From contig JAWKYD010000005.1 in NCBI GenBank assembly GCA_041396685.1, positions 62,001 to 126,000 of the forward strand: a DNA stretch of 64,000 nucleotides, written 5' to 3'. Each line of letters starts with the position of its first letter. Positions within the stretch are counted from its first letter, which is position 1. Position numbers and translations under genes: made by a program. This document shows positions 9,512-19,115 of this stretch, piece by piece. The notes below the pieces were generated by a model. That model was not told where the DNA came from. It searched no databases and worked only from the letters and a program-made list of their open reading frames with translations. Source of the DNA: JAUIAI01 sp041396685. Lineage in GTDB: Bacteria > Pseudomonadota > Gammaproteobacteria > Burkholderiales > Burkholderiaceae_E.

Positions 9512-12500
9512 TCAGTTTTCGACGCGCTCCGGTGCGGCGTCGGACACGCCGAGCGCATCGGCCAGCAGGTGCACGACATGCTCGGCCTCCCGGCCCGCGC
9601 CGTCGCGGATCTGATGACGGCAGCTGGTGCCGTCGGCGACGATGCGCGCATCACCCGCCGCGCGCACCGCCGGCAGCAGCGTCAGTTCGCCCATTTCGCG
9701 TGACAAGGCTGCGGTCTCGGCGCGCAGGCCGAACGGCCCGGCCATGCCGCAGCAGCTGCCGGCAATGGCCTCGACCGTGAGGCCCGGAATGCGCCGCAAC
9801 AGCGCGAGGGCCGGCCGATCGGCGCCGAACGCCTTCTGATGACAGTGGCCGTGCACGAGCACGCGCAGGTTCAAGGACCGCCAGGCGGGCGCGAGACGGC
9901 CGGCGACGATCTCGGCCTCGAGGAACTCCTCGAACAAATGGGCCAGCGTCGCCAGGCGCCGTGCGTCCTCGCCCAAGCCCATCGCCAACCACTCGTCGCG
10001 CAGGCTGAGCAGACACGAGGGCTCGAGGCCGACGATCGGCACGCCACGGGCGATCCAGGGCGCGAGCGCGAGCAGGCTGCGGCGCGCCTCGCCGCGCGCC
10101 GCATCGACATCGCCGATCGCGAGATGCGTGCGGCCACAGCACAAGGGGCGTTGCGGCTCGTCGGCCGAGGCGACCTGCGTGACCGAGAAACCGAGTGCCT
10201 CGAGCACGCGCCGGGCCGTGCGCAGGCTGCCCGCGTCGCTCAGGTCGTTGAAGGTGTCTGTCCAGAGCACGACCTCGCGCGCGTTCCGTGCCGGCCGATC
10301 TCGATCGACGCTGGAAGTCTCGGCGATCACGGCCGGCTCGGTGCGCGCATCCTCGCGCCGGAAGAAGCGCGGCCCCATGGCCGGCAACGAGCGCTCGCGT
10401 GCGATGCCGACCAGCTTCTCGCCCAGCCAGGCCGCGCCCGGGACGTGCGCGCGCAGCGCGATCAATGCGCGCAACAGGCCAAGACGATCGGTGCGTCGGG
10501 GCAAGCCGGCGATCAGCCGTTCGCGCAGGCGAGGCCTGCGCCAGTCGCCCCGCGCGTGCGCGGCTTCGATCTTCATGCGCGCCATGTCGATACCGGTCGG
10601 GCACTCGCGTTTGCAGCCCTTGCAACCGACGCACAATTCGAGCGCCTGTGCGACCGCATCGCCGCCGAGCCCGCCGGGCACCTGCCCCGAGAGCGCCAGG
10701 CGCAAGGTGTTGGCGCGGCCCCGCGTGAGATCGCGCTCGTCGCCCGTGACCCGGAAGCTTGGACACATCACGTCGGCATCGAACTTGCGGCAGTGGCCGT
10801 TGTTGTTGCACATCTCGACGGCCTTGGCGAGACCCAGGGCCGGGTCACCGCCGCTGCCCGGTTCGCTCAGGCGCTCGGTGCGCGGATCGTTCTGCACGTT
10901 CCAGGCCGACCAGTCGAGCGCCGGTGTCAGGGGCGCCACGGCATAGCCGGGTGGATAGCGGAACAGCCTGGCATCGTCCATGCGGGGTGGGCGAACGATC
11001 TTGCCCGGGTTCAGGATGCCGTCGGGATCGAACAGGTCCTTGACCTCTTCGAAAGCGCGCGTGAGACGGGCGCCGAATTGCCACGACACCCACTCGCTGC
11101 GCACCAGGCCGTCACCGTGTTCACCCGAGTAGGCTCCCTTGAAGCGGCGCACGAGGGCCGAGGCCTCGTCGGCAATCGCGCGCATGCGCGCCGCGCCGCC
11201 GTCCGGCCCGGACCGGCGCATGTCGAGGATCGGACGAACGTGCAGCGTGCCCACCGATGCGTGCGCATACCAGGTGCCGCGTGTGCCGTGGCGCGCGAAC
11301 ACCTCGGTGAGCGCGGCCGTGTAATCGGCCAGATGCTCGAGCGGCACCGCGCAGTCTTCGATGAAGCTCACGGGCTTGCCGTCGCCGCGCAGCGACATCA
11401 TGATGTTCAGACCCGCCTTGCGCACCTCCCATAGCGCCTTCTGCGGCGCCGGCTCCGGCATCGCGACCAGGCAGTCGGGCAGGCCCTGGTCGGCCAGCAA
11501 GGCCTCCAGATCCCGCAGCCGGTGCTCGAGCGGGGCACGCTCGTGACCCGCGAATTCCACCAGCAGCAGCGCCTCCGGCACGGCGGCATCGGGCCGCACC
11601 AGCGCGCTGTCGATGACCGGGCGGAAGGCAGGGTTCTCACGGGCCAGCTCGATCATCGTGCGATCGACCAGCTCGACCGCGCTCGGGCCGAGCGCGACGA
11701 TGTGCTGGGCGCTGTCCATCGCGCGATGGAAGCTCGCGAAGTTGACCACCCCCAGTACCCGCTGCTCGGGCAAGGGCGCAAGCTGCAGACGCAGCCGCTC
11801 GAACAGCGCGAGGGTACCCTCGGAGCCCACCAGCAGATGCGCCAGATTGACGCTGCCGTCGGCGGTGTAGGGACGCACCGAGCGCGGCTCGAAGACGTCG
11901 AGGTTGTAGCCGCCGACGCGGCGCATCACGCTGGGCCAGTGCGTGATGATCTCCTCGCGCTCCCGCGCCGCGATCTCGAACAGCCGGGCGACCAGCCTGC
12001 CCACGCGCCCCGTGCCCAGGCGCAGGTCCGAGTCCGTGCCGAACGGGCCGAAGTGCTGGCGCGTGCCATCGGCCAGCAGCGCATCGATGCCCAGCACGTT
12101 GTGCACCATGTTGCCGTAGGTGATCGAGCGCGAACCGCAGGAGTTGTTGCCCGCCATACCGCCGATCGTGGCCTGCGCGCTGGTGGAGACATCGACCGGA
12201 AACCACAGGCCGTGCGGCCTCAGCCAGGCATTGAGCCGGTCGAGCACGACCCCCGGTTCGACCTCGATCGTGCGCGCGTCCGGGTCGAACGCGCCGATGC
12301 CGTTCAGGTGGCGCGTGTGGTCGATGACCAGCGCCTCACCGACCGTCTGGCCGCACTGGCTGGTGCCCGCGCCGCGAGCCAGCACCGGCACCTGCTGCTC
12401 GCGTGCGACCTCGAGCGCCGCCAGCACGTCGGTGGCGTCGCGCGGCACGAGCACGCCGACGGGATCGATCTGGTAGATCGAGGCATCGGTTGCATAGCGG

Positions 12501-12670
12501 CCGCGCGCGGCGGCGTCGAACATCAGCTCGCCACGAACCACCCGGCGCAGGCGATGGGCGAGGCGGCTGCGCGCTGCGGCGCGCGGTGCGGCGACGGTCA
12601 CTGAGGACACGGCGTTCTGATCCAAAGATTTGAAGACCCGGGAGGCCGGGACGAATCCGACACCGCGCAT
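9512..12670 (-). CDS. FAD-linked dehydrogenase fused to 4Fe-4S/CCG domains (D-lactate/glycolate/D-2-hydroxyglutarate type)
   Basis: This 1052-aa protein has four parts. FAD_binding_4 (PCMH) domain: about residues 70-240, with GAGTSQCGQ and MAGNNSCGSRSI. FAD-oxidase C-terminal domain: to about 560. 4Fe-4S region: CNNNGHC and MCPSF, then CxxCxxCxxxCP as CVGCKGCKRECP. Last ~280 residues: two CCG domains (CCGRTHLAIGD and CCGMAGPFG) like GlpC/GlcF. It should oxidise a 2-hydroxyacid and pass electrons to the quinone pool. ATG 12670 has only a weak binding site. In-frame GTGs near 12607 would remove about 20 unconserved residues. It is divergent from an aminotransferase gene. Confidence 0.92.
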   Translation of the reverse strand: MRGVGFVPASRVFKSLDQNAVSSVTVAAPRAAARSRLAHRLRRVVRGELMFDAAARGRYATDASIYQIDPVGVLVPRDATDVLAALEVAREQQVPVLARGAGTSQCGQTVGEALVIDHTRHLNGIGAFDPDARTIEVEPGVVLDRLNAWLRPHGLWFPVDVSTSAQATIGGMAGNNSCGSRSITYGNMVHNVLGIDALLADGTRQHFGPFGTDSDLRLGTGRVGRLVARLFEIAAREREEIITHWPSVMRRVGGYNLDVFEPRSVRPYTADGSVNLAHLLVGSEGTLALFERLRLQLAPLPEQRVLGVVNFASFHRAMDSAQHIVALGPSAVELVDRTMIELARENPAFRPVIDSALVRPDAAVPEALLLVEFAGHERAPLEHRLRDLEALLADQGLPDCLVAMPEPAPQKALWEVRKAGLNIMMSLRGDGKPVSFIEDCAVPLEHLADYTAALTEVFARHGTRGTWYAHASVGTLHVRPILDMRRSGPDGGAARMRAIADEASALVRRFKGAYSGEHGDGLVRSEWVSWQFGARLTRAFEEVKDLFDPDGILNPGKIVRPPRMDDARLFRYPPGYAVAPLTPALDWSAWNVQNDPRTERLSEPGSGGDPALGLAKAVEMCNNNGHCRKFDADVMCPSFRVTGDERDLTRGRANTLRLALSGQVPGGLGGDAVAQALELCVGCKGCKRECPTGIDMARMKIEAAHARGDWRRPRLRERLIAGLPRRTDRLGLLRALIALRAHVPGAAWLGEKLVGIARERSLPAMGPRFFRREDARTEPAVIAETSSVDRDRPARNAREVVLWTDTFNDLSDAGSLRTARRVLEALGFSVTQVASADEPQRPLCCGRTHLAIGDVDAARGEARRSLLALAPWIARGVPIVGLEPSCLLSLRDEWLAMGLGEDARRLATLAHLFEEFLEAEIVAGRLAPAWRSLNLRVLVHGHCHQKAFGADRPALALLRRIPGLTVEAIAGSCCGMAGPFGLRAETAALSREMGELTLLPAVRAAGDARIVADGTSCRHQIRDGAGREAEHVVHLLADALGVSDAAPERVEN

Positions 12671-12735
12671 TGTGCCGCCGAATCCGCGACCCGGTGACGG
12701 GAACCGGGCGGGCCCCGAGCGGCCGACCCGTTCGG

Positions 12736-12837
12736 AGGCTGTCGGAATACGGCATGGGCCGCAGACGGATCACGGCACTTCGCGAACGCGACGGGGCGGC
12801 GCTCGCACGATTGCCAGCGCTCCCCTGCCGACAGCCT
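12736..12837. promoter_or_regulatory. 10-bp inverted repeat pair in a divergent intergenic region
   Basis: AGGCTGTCGG at 12736-12745 and its exact reverse complement CCGACAGCCT at 12828-12837 flank 82 bases. They lie between the FAD/Fe-S gene (minus strand) and the aminotransferase gene (plus strand). They could be operator half-sites for a looping regulator, or chance in GC-rich DNA. No clear promoter hexamers were seen here. Confidence 0.3.
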
Positions 12838-12888
12838 GCTAACCTAGGCGGTTTCCCGTCCTGCCCGGCGCTCGCGCGCCATCGAGCC

Positions 12889-14067
12889 ATGTCCCTGCCC
12901 GCATTTGCACGTCGCTGCGATCACATCGACCCGTTCCTCGTGATGGAACTGGTCAAAAAGGCGGCCGCCCTCGAGGAAGACGGCCATCCCATCATTCATC
13001 TGAGCATCGGCGAGCCCGACTTCACGGCCCCGGAACCCGTGCTGCGGGCGCTCAAGCGCGCCACCGATGCCGGACGCACACAGTACTCGGACGCGGCGGG
13101 CATCAGCGCACTGCGGCGGGCGATCGCGGCCGACTATCACCGCCACTTCGGGCTGGACATCGATCCGTCGCGCGTGCTGATCACGGCCGGTGCGTCCGGT
13201 GCGCTCACGCTGGCCTGCGCGGCGCTGGTCAATCCGGGTGATGGCGTGCTGATGTCGGACCCCGGCTACCCCTGCAACCGCCATTTCGTGGCCGCGTTCG
13301 ACGGGCAGGCGCAGACGGTACCCACCGGCCCGGCCGAACGCTTCCAGCTCTCGGCCGAACTGGTTGCCGCGCACTGGCGCGCCAATACCCGCGGCGTGCT
13401 GATCTCCACGCCGTCGAATCCGACCGGCACGTCGATGCGCACCGATGCGCTGGCGAGCATCATTGCCGACGTGCGCGCCCGCGCTGGGTTCACGATCGTG
13501 GACGAGATCTACATCGGCCTGAGCTACGGCCATGCACCCGAGAGCGCGCTCGCACTGGCCGACGACATCATCGTGGCCAACAGCTTTTCGAAGTATTTCC
13601 ACATGACCGGCTGGCGCCTGGGCTGGCTGGTCGTGCCTCCCGGCACCCTGCCGGTCTTCGAGAAGCTCGCACAGAACCTGTACATCTGCCCGTCGGTGCT
13701 GGCCCAGCAGGCCGCACTCGCCTGCTTCGAGCCCGACAGCCAGGCGGTCTTCGCGCAACGCCGCCAGGCCTTCGAGGAGCGGCGCAATTACCTGGTGCCG
13801 GCGTTGCGTGAGATCGGCTTCGAGATCCCCGTCGAGCCAGACGGCGCGTTCTACGTCTACGCCGACATCAGCCGTTTCTCCGACGACAGCGCACGTTTCG
13901 CCAGTGAAGTGCTCGAGCAGGCGCATGTCTCGATCGTGCCCGGTTCAGATTTCGGCAGCAACGAGTCCGGGCGCTACGTGCGCATCAGCTATGCGAATTC
14001 GCTGGAGAATCTGCGTACCGCCGTGCAGCGGCTGGGTGAATTCGTGGCTCGCCGCCAGGCCGCCTGA
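12889..14067 (+). CDS. Class I/II PLP-dependent aminotransferase
   Basis: The protein has 392 aa. It carries fold-type I aspartate-aminotransferase features: LSIGEPDFTAPEPVL near residue 40, the SNPTGT loop, VDEIYIGLSYG, and the PLP lysine Lys235 in NSFSKYFHMTGWRLG. It is full length for the family. ATG 12889 is the first start after unconserved sequence and matches the usual N-terminus. The donor and acceptor cannot be read from sequence; alanine- or aspartate-type specificity is common in this branch. It is convergent with the lytic transglycosylase gene. Confidence 0.93.
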   Translation: MSLPAFARRCDHIDPFLVMELVKKAAALEEDGHPIIHLSIGEPDFTAPEPVLRALKRATDAGRTQYSDAAGISALRRAIAADYHRHFGLDIDPSRVLITAGASGALTLACAALVNPGDGVLMSDPGYPCNRHFVAAFDGQAQTVPTGPAERFQLSAELVAAHWRANTRGVLISTPSNPTGTSMRTDALASIIADVRARAGFTIVDEIYIGLSYGHAPESALALADDIIVANSFSKYFHMTGWRLGWLVVPPGTLPVFEKLAQNLYICPSVLAQQAALACFEPDSQAVFAQRRQAFEERRNYLVPALREIGFEIPVEPDGAFYVYADISRFSDDSARFASEVLEQAHVSIVPGSDFGSNESGRYVRISYANSLENLRTAVQRLGEFVARRQAA

Positions 14068-14181
14068 GCGGCTTGCGGAAACGATCGCGTTGCCACGATT
14101 CGGACGCCTGCGCGGGGCGCCGGGCACGGCCTGCCCGACCGGGCCACGCTTGCAGCAGCCTCGTCGACCGAGCGGCGCGCG

Positions 14182-15336
14182 TCAATCGACGCGTGTCTCG
14201 CCCCCGCCGGGCAGCACGGCTGCCGCCGTGCGCAGCGCGCCAGCGGCGACACCCTGGTCGAAGTTGGCGCGCTCGATCGCAGTGGCCAGTTCGATCTCGC
14301 GCGGCACGCTCTTGCCGTGCGCCGCGAACCAGATGCGCTCGCGCATGCTGATGACCTTGGCGCCGTAGCCGCCGTCGGAGCGCAGATTGGCTGCACCGAC
14401 GTAATGCTTGAGCGCACCTTCCACGGAGCCCGTACGCGACAACATGTCGGCCAGGATGCGGGCACCGACCATCAGGCTGGCGTGCGGGTCGAAGGCCTTT
14501 TCGACGCCGCCGTAGGGCTCGAACTTCTCATGGTGAACCGCCACCAACACCTGCATCAGTCCCTTGGCGCCCTTGTGGCTGCGCGCGAGCGGATTCAGGC
14601 TGGACTCGATGGACATGATGGCAGTGACCAGCAGCGGATCGACGCCCTGTTCGCCGGCGGCCTGGAACGCCGCATCCACGTAGGCGCCGACCTTGGCGCG
14701 CGGACGCCGGTAGTAGCGGGCCAGGAAATCGGCCGTGCGCTTGATCAGCAGCGCGCGGTCGACCACGTCGGGCGGCTGAATGACCTGACCATCGTCGACG
14801 ACCGATCGCCCGTCGCCGGCCGGTGCCCGGCCATCGTGTGCAAGCGCGTTGCGGCGCGAATCCTTGCCGCCGCGCGCGCCCAGGGTGGATTGCAGCATCG
14901 CGTCGTGCGCGGCGCCTGCGTGCGCACCGCCCTGCGGCCGTTCGAGACCGGCGATGGTCATGTACAGCGTGCGCGACGCTTCCATGGCGCGCAAGCGCAG
15001 GCCGGCGCCGAGCTGCGCGTGATTGGGCTCCATCCACAATCCGGTCAGCGTGGGCGGCAGGCCGGGCCAGGCCTCTGGAATCGGCAGCGGTGCCACCGAT
15101 GCATGGACCGGGCCGTCTTCGGCCGGCAGGGTATCGGCAACGTTGGACGAAGACCCGGTGAGCAGTTCGACGGGCGTGTCGCCGATGGCACCGACGGCCA
15201 CCCTGCCGCTGAGATGAGCCTCGGGTTCGCCCGAGAACAGGAAAACGAGGCCACCGAGCGCGCAGACGGTCCAGATCGGTGCATGTACGAGCCAGCTGGG
15301 GCCCTTGGAGGCGACGGAGGTCCGGCGGCGAATCAC
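14182..15336 (-). CDS. Membrane-anchored lytic transglycosylase (SLT domain)
   Basis: This is a protein of about 384 aa. It has one N-terminal membrane helix (about residues 16-35, IWTVCALGGLVFLFSG), a long Gly/Ala/Pro-rich periplasmic linker, and a C-terminal SLT domain. In that domain SIESSLNP holds the catalytic Glu244, followed by GAKGLMQV and a YVGAANL segment. It cleaves the glycan strand of peptidoglycan in the periplasm. GTG 15336 is chosen because GGAG lies 7 bases upstream and the membrane helix then starts near residue 16. The frame stays open upstream to 15945, but that part reads as random sequence. Confidence 0.85.
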   Translation of the reverse strand: MIRRRTSVASKGPSWLVHAPIWTVCALGGLVFLFSGEPEAHLSGRVAVGAIGDTPVELLTGSSSNVADTLPAEDGPVHASVAPLPIPEAWPGLPPTLTGLWMEPNHAQLGAGLRLRAMEASRTLYMTIAGLERPQGGAHAGAAHDAMLQSTLGARGGKDSRRNALAHDGRAPAGDGRSVVDDGQVIQPPDVVDRALLIKRTADFLARYYRRPRAKVGAYVDAAFQAAGEQGVDPLLVTAIMSIESSLNPLARSHKGAKGLMQVLVAVHHEKFEPYGGVEKAFDPHASLMVGARILADMLSRTGSVEGALKHYVGAANLRSDGGYGAKVISMRERIWFAAHGKSVPREIELATAIERANFDQGVAAGALRTAAAVLPGGGETRVD

Positions 15337-15670
15337 CGGCCCGCTCCAAAGCGGGCATGGGCCGACCGATGGCAAAGACCACGGCGCACGAGAGCACGGC
15401 GAATCGCCTCGACTCGACTCAACATGTTTTCTCGCTCCTGTTTCGACGGGCGCCATCGTCGGTCCCACGTGATGATCGACATCTGGCGATCGGTCACGCG
15501 GGCCCTCTCGGGCGTCACGTTCGTCGTTACGTGCAAGCAGGGGGTCTTGCGCGTCTACACCTAGCAGAGCGAAGTTTAGTAGCCAGTCGTTGCGCCGGTC
15601 AAACGAGAGAGTGCGAGAATCGGTCCGTTTTTCGGTCGCCCGAGGGGCCCATTCAGACCGGGGTAATCCA
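15337..15670. other. Divergent intergenic region between the SLT gene and ubiD
   Basis: These 334 bases separate the leftward transglycosylase gene from the rightward ubiD gene and must hold promoters for both. The stretch around 15550-15620 is less GC-rich than its surroundings. I could not pick out convincing -35/-10 pairs. No conserved small protein, RNA or riboswitch was recognised. Confidence 0.5.
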
Positions 15671-17263
15671 TTGCAATACAACGACTTGCGCGAATTCATC
15701 ACGCTCCTCGAAGGGGCGGGCGAGCTGAAACAAATAGATACACCTGTCTCGGTCGATCGCGAGCTGACGGCGCTCGCCGACCGGGTCCTGCGCGCCGGCG
15801 GCCCCGCCCTGCTGCTCAACCAGGCGCGCGACGTGGCAGGCCGCGAGGCGCGCATGCCGGTGCTGGCGAACCTTTTCGGCACGACCCGGCGGGTGGCGAT
15901 GGCGATGGGCCAGGACGATCCCCGCATGCTGCGCGAGATCGGCAAGCTGCTGGCCTATCTGAAGGAGCCCGACCCGCCGCGCGGCCTGCGCGACGCCTGG
16001 GAGAAGTGGCCGGTCCTGCGACAGGTGTTGAGCATGGCGCCCAAGGAGGTATCACGACCGGCCTGCCAGGACGTGGTGCTCGATGGCGACGATGTGGATC
16101 TGTCTTGCATCCCGGTTCAACACTGCTGGCCCGAAGACATCGCCCCCCTGATCACCTGGGGATTGGTCATCACGCGCGGCCCGCACAAGGCCCGCCAGAA
16201 TCTCGGCATCTATCGGCAACAGGTGCTCAACCGGAACCAGGTCGTGATGCGCTGGCTCTCGCATCGCGGTGGTGCGCTCGATTTCCGCGATCACGCTCAG
16301 CAACAGCGCGGCGCCGGCGCGCAGACCGCGCCGTTTCCGATCGCGGTGGCACTCGGGGCCGACCCGGCCACCATTCTCGGTGCGGTCACGCCGATTCCCG
16401 ACAGCCTGTCCGAATACCAGTTTGCCGGTCTGCTGCGAGGCGCGCGCACCCTGCTCGCCCGTTGCACGAGCAATGCCCTGCAGGTGCCGGCGAGCGCCGA
16501 GATCGTATTGGAGGGCGAGATCCGGCCGGACCCCGATGGCAGCCTCGGCCAGGCGCACGAGGCGGCCGCCCGCGCGCGACTGCCGGCCGCGCACCCGCTG
16601 CCCACCCGGCCGGAAACGGGCTGGGAAATGGCGCCCGAGGGCCCCTACGGCGATCACACCGGTTACTACAACGAGGTGGATTGGTTTCCGGTGTTCACGA
16701 TCCGGCGCATCACCATGCGCGAGAAGCCGATCTATCACACCACCTACACGGGCCGGCCGCCCGACGAGCCGGCGATGCTCGGACTGGCGCTCAACGAAGT
16801 GTTCGTGCCGATTCTGCAAAAGCAGTTTCCGGAGATCGTCGACTTCCATCTGCCGGCCGAGGGCTGCTCCTATCGGCTGGCGGTGGTGTCGATTCGCAAA
16901 CAGTACGCCGGTCACGCCAAGCGCGTGATGTTCGGCATCTGGAGCTTTCTGCGTCAGTTCATGTACACCAAGTTCATCATCGTCACCGACGACGATATCG
17001 ACGTGCGCGACTGGCCAAGCGTGATCTGGGCGATGACGACCCGCGTCGATCCGGCGCGCGACAGCACGATCGTCACCGACACGCCGATCGACTATCTCGA
17101 TTTCGCCTCGCCGGTATCGGGGCTCGGCGGCAAGATCGGCATCGATGCCACCAACAAGTGGCCGGGAGAAACCCAGCGCGAGTGGGGCCGTCCGATCACG
17201 ATCGATACGGCGCTCGAGAAGCGCGTGGAGGCGCTGTTGCGAGACACGGGGCTGGCCGGCTGA
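15671..17263 (+). CDS. ubiD: UbiD 3-polyprenyl-4-hydroxybenzoate decarboxylase
   Basis: This 530-aa prenylated-FMN-dependent decarboxylase acts in ubiquinone synthesis. Almost every block of E. coli UbiD is recognisable: YNDLREFITLLE, LLAYLKEPDPPRG, CWPEDIAPLITWG, RQNLGIYRQQ, MRWLSHRGGALD, APEGPYGDHTGYYNEVD, DFASPVSGLGGKIG. The start is TTG 15671 with GGGG about 7 bases upstream. That places LQYNDLREF where E. coli UbiD has KYNDLRDF. It has an insertion of about 30 residues after VLEGEIRPDPDG, making it longer than the ~497-aa E. coli protein. UbiX, which makes the cofactor, is not in the window. Confidence 0.96.
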   Translation: MQYNDLREFITLLEGAGELKQIDTPVSVDRELTALADRVLRAGGPALLLNQARDVAGREARMPVLANLFGTTRRVAMAMGQDDPRMLREIGKLLAYLKEPDPPRGLRDAWEKWPVLRQVLSMAPKEVSRPACQDVVLDGDDVDLSCIPVQHCWPEDIAPLITWGLVITRGPHKARQNLGIYRQQVLNRNQVVMRWLSHRGGALDFRDHAQQQRGAGAQTAPFPIAVALGADPATILGAVTPIPDSLSEYQFAGLLRGARTLLARCTSNALQVPASAEIVLEGEIRPDPDGSLGQAHEAAARARLPAAHPLPTRPETGWEMAPEGPYGDHTGYYNEVDWFPVFTIRRITMREKPIYHTTYTGRPPDEPAMLGLALNEVFVPILQKQFPEIVDFHLPAEGCSYRLAVVSIRKQYAGHAKRVMFGIWSFLRQFMYTKFIIVTDDDIDVRDWPSVIWAMTTRVDPARDSTIVTDTPIDYLDFASPVSGLGGKIGIDATNKWPGETQREWGRPITIDTALEKRVEALLRDTGLAG

Positions 17264-17297
17264 CGGCAAGCTCGCCGATCGCCACGCAGGTCGTCAT

Positions 17298-18899
17298 TCA
17301 ACCCGCGTCGTACAACCACTCGAGCAGGCGGTCCTGAACACCGAGCGCCGCCCGCGCCCGCGCATCGTTGACGATCAGGACGACCGTATAGAGCCGCCCC
17401 GAGCGCGCCCGTAGATAGCCGGCGATCGAGCGCACGTCCTCGAGCGAGCCGGTCTTGATCCAGGCATTGCCCGCCACCGGCCGATCCGTGAGCCGCCAAC
17501 GCATGGTGCCGTCCACGCCGAGCACGGGCAGCGTCTCGCGCAGACCGCGCGTATTGGGGTCGGCCAGCGCGCGCACCAGCAGCTCGCCGAGCAGGCTTGG
17601 CCGCAGACGCGCCCGGCGCGACAGACCCGCGCCATTCTCCATCACCACCGCCGAGACATCGAGCCCCCACTGCGCCAGACGCGCCAGCACCGCCTCGCGC
17701 GCAACCGACTCGGTCGCCTGCGGACCGGCGATCGCCACGCCCAGCCGCAGCATCAGCATGCGTGCCATGACGTTGTTGCTGAACTTGTTGATGTCGGTCG
17801 CAATCGAATCGAGGTCGCGCGGCGATTGCCAGACCAGCCAGGGCTGCCGGCGCCGTTCGGGTGGCAGCCGGCTCAGCGCCCCGCTCCGATAGTGCGCGTG
17901 GCCGTTCCAGATGCCGCCGGCGCCCTCCCACGCGGCGCGAAAGAAGGCCTCGGCGAACTGGCGATGATCGAGCACCGCAAAGTACGCGCTGCGCCGGCCG
18001 CAAGCACGCGAATATCGTCCGGAGACCACGATCTCGGGCACTTCGTCGTTACCACGCTGCGCGAATCGCGCATCGGCGGGGCCATGTCGACAACGCCCGC
18101 CCTCCAGCCGCATGCGATTGCGGATCGCGATGCCCGCCAACGGCGGATCGAGCTCGAGTGCGACGCCGGACCCGCGCGGCGTGAAAACGAACTTGGTCGA
18201 TTTGAAATTGAGCAGGCCGGCGCTGGGCGCGACGTTGTAGGGCTCGTTGGGCTGGCCATCGAAGGGTGGCCCTGGCGGCGGCAGGCTGAACAGCGCGTCG
18301 TCGATCAACAGATCACCGTCGATGCGCTGCAGACCCCGTGCGCGCATCTGCGCGATCAGTTCGGTCAGATCCTCGATCACGAGCTTGGGGTCGCCGTCGC
18401 CGACCATGAGCAGGTCGCCGGCAAGCCGCCCGCCCGCCAGCGGGCCGTCCAGATACCAGCCGGTCCGCCAGACGAAGTGCGGACCCAGTGTCTGCAACGA
18501 GGCGGTCACCGGCAGCAGTTTCATCAGCGAGGCCGGATTGATCGGCCGCCCGGCATTGCGTCCCGCGAGCACTTCACCGGTGAGCGCATCGCGGATTTCG
18601 AGTCCGACCGCTGCCCGCGCCAGGCCATTGGCCGCCAGCCAGGCGCTCAAGGAGGCATCGAGTGCCGACCAGGCGGAGCCCGGTCGGACGTCGCTTCCCA
18701 TGGCGTCGGCCGCACCAGGCGCGGGCAATACCTGTCCGCCGCGGTCGACCGCTTGTGCGGCAAATGCCAGGCAGGCGATGATGAGTGCGATCAACCTGCG
18801 GATGGCAGCGGCCAAGGTTGCCACGCAACACGGGCAGCCGGCAGCCGGGGTGCCGTCGCTGTCACGGCACGTCACGCGATAGTGGCGAGCAAAGCACAT
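17298..18899 (-). CDS. dacB: D-alanyl-D-alanine carboxypeptidase/endopeptidase, PBP4 type
   Basis: A serine-type peptidoglycan hydrolase of the S13 family. All three penicillin-binding motifs are present: S-x-x-K in PASLMKLLP, S-x-N in NKFSNNVMARM, and K-T-G in WIKTGSLED. The long insertion between the first two motifs is typical of PBP4. A Sec signal peptide (IRRLIALIIACLAFAAQA) implies periplasmic action. The start is uncertain: ATG 18899, TTG 18914, or GTG 18824, which would place the signal peptide at the very N-terminus but has no clear binding site. The gene is divergent from the SDR operon and convergent with ubiD. Confidence 0.92.
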   Translation of the reverse strand: MCFARHYRVTCRDSDGTPAAGCPCCVATLAAAIRRLIALIIACLAFAAQAVDRGGQVLPAPGAADAMGSDVRPGSAWSALDASLSAWLAANGLARAAVGLEIRDALTGEVLAGRNAGRPINPASLMKLLPVTASLQTLGPHFVWRTGWYLDGPLAGGRLAGDLLMVGDGDPKLVIEDLTELIAQMRARGLQRIDGDLLIDDALFSLPPPGPPFDGQPNEPYNVAPSAGLLNFKSTKFVFTPRGSGVALELDPPLAGIAIRNRMRLEGGRCRHGPADARFAQRGNDEVPEIVVSGRYSRACGRRSAYFAVLDHRQFAEAFFRAAWEGAGGIWNGHAHYRSGALSRLPPERRRQPWLVWQSPRDLDSIATDINKFSNNVMARMLMLRLGVAIAGPQATESVAREAVLARLAQWGLDVSAVVMENGAGLSRRARLRPSLLGELLVRALADPNTRGLRETLPVLGVDGTMRWRLTDRPVAGNAWIKTGSLEDVRSIAGYLRARSGRLYTVVLIVNDARARAALGVQDRLLEWLYDAG

Positions 18900-18913
18900 G
18901 ATTGTGAACACCA

Positions 18914-18944
18914 AACGTCATCAGCGTCGACGCGATGCGACGTT
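18914..18944. promoter_or_regulatory. Imperfect palindrome, possible operator
   Basis: AACGTC at 18914-18919 and GACGTT at 18939-18944 form an inverted repeat around an inner GCGTCGACGC palindrome. It lies in the dacB/SDR divergent region, next to the candidate dacB starts. The size and symmetry fit a dimeric repressor site, but no regulator is encoded nearby. Confidence 0.3.
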
Positions 18945-18979
18945 TCTTGAAACCGATCAGCCCGACCGTGAAAAACTAC

Positions 18980-19008
18980 CTGAAACAATTATCTCAAAGC
19001 GTTATCAA
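18980..19008 (+). promoter_or_regulatory. Candidate sigma-70 promoter for the SDR-Leu-Hyu operon
   Basis: CTGAAA (18980-18985) and TATCAA (19003-19008) are 17 bases apart. They lie in the most AT-rich stretch of the window, about 110 bases before the TTG start of the SDR gene. Each hexamer matches its consensus at 4 of 6 positions. No promoter of comparable quality was seen inside the operon. Confidence 0.4.
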
Positions 19009-19115
19009 TCGAAGGTTGCAGCGAATGTGCCGTCCACCTCCTCCCCCGGGTGCGCTGGTTCTGGCCCTTCGAACAAGAATGATCGCGCATCGACGCATGG
19101 GCCGGAGTTACTGAG

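Noticed and set aside
15337..15945. N-terminal extension of the transglycosylase gene up to 15945
   Set aside because: It would overlap the start of ubiD on the other strand and reads as random Arg/Ser/Pro sequence. GTG 15336 has a good binding site and puts the membrane helix at the N-terminus.
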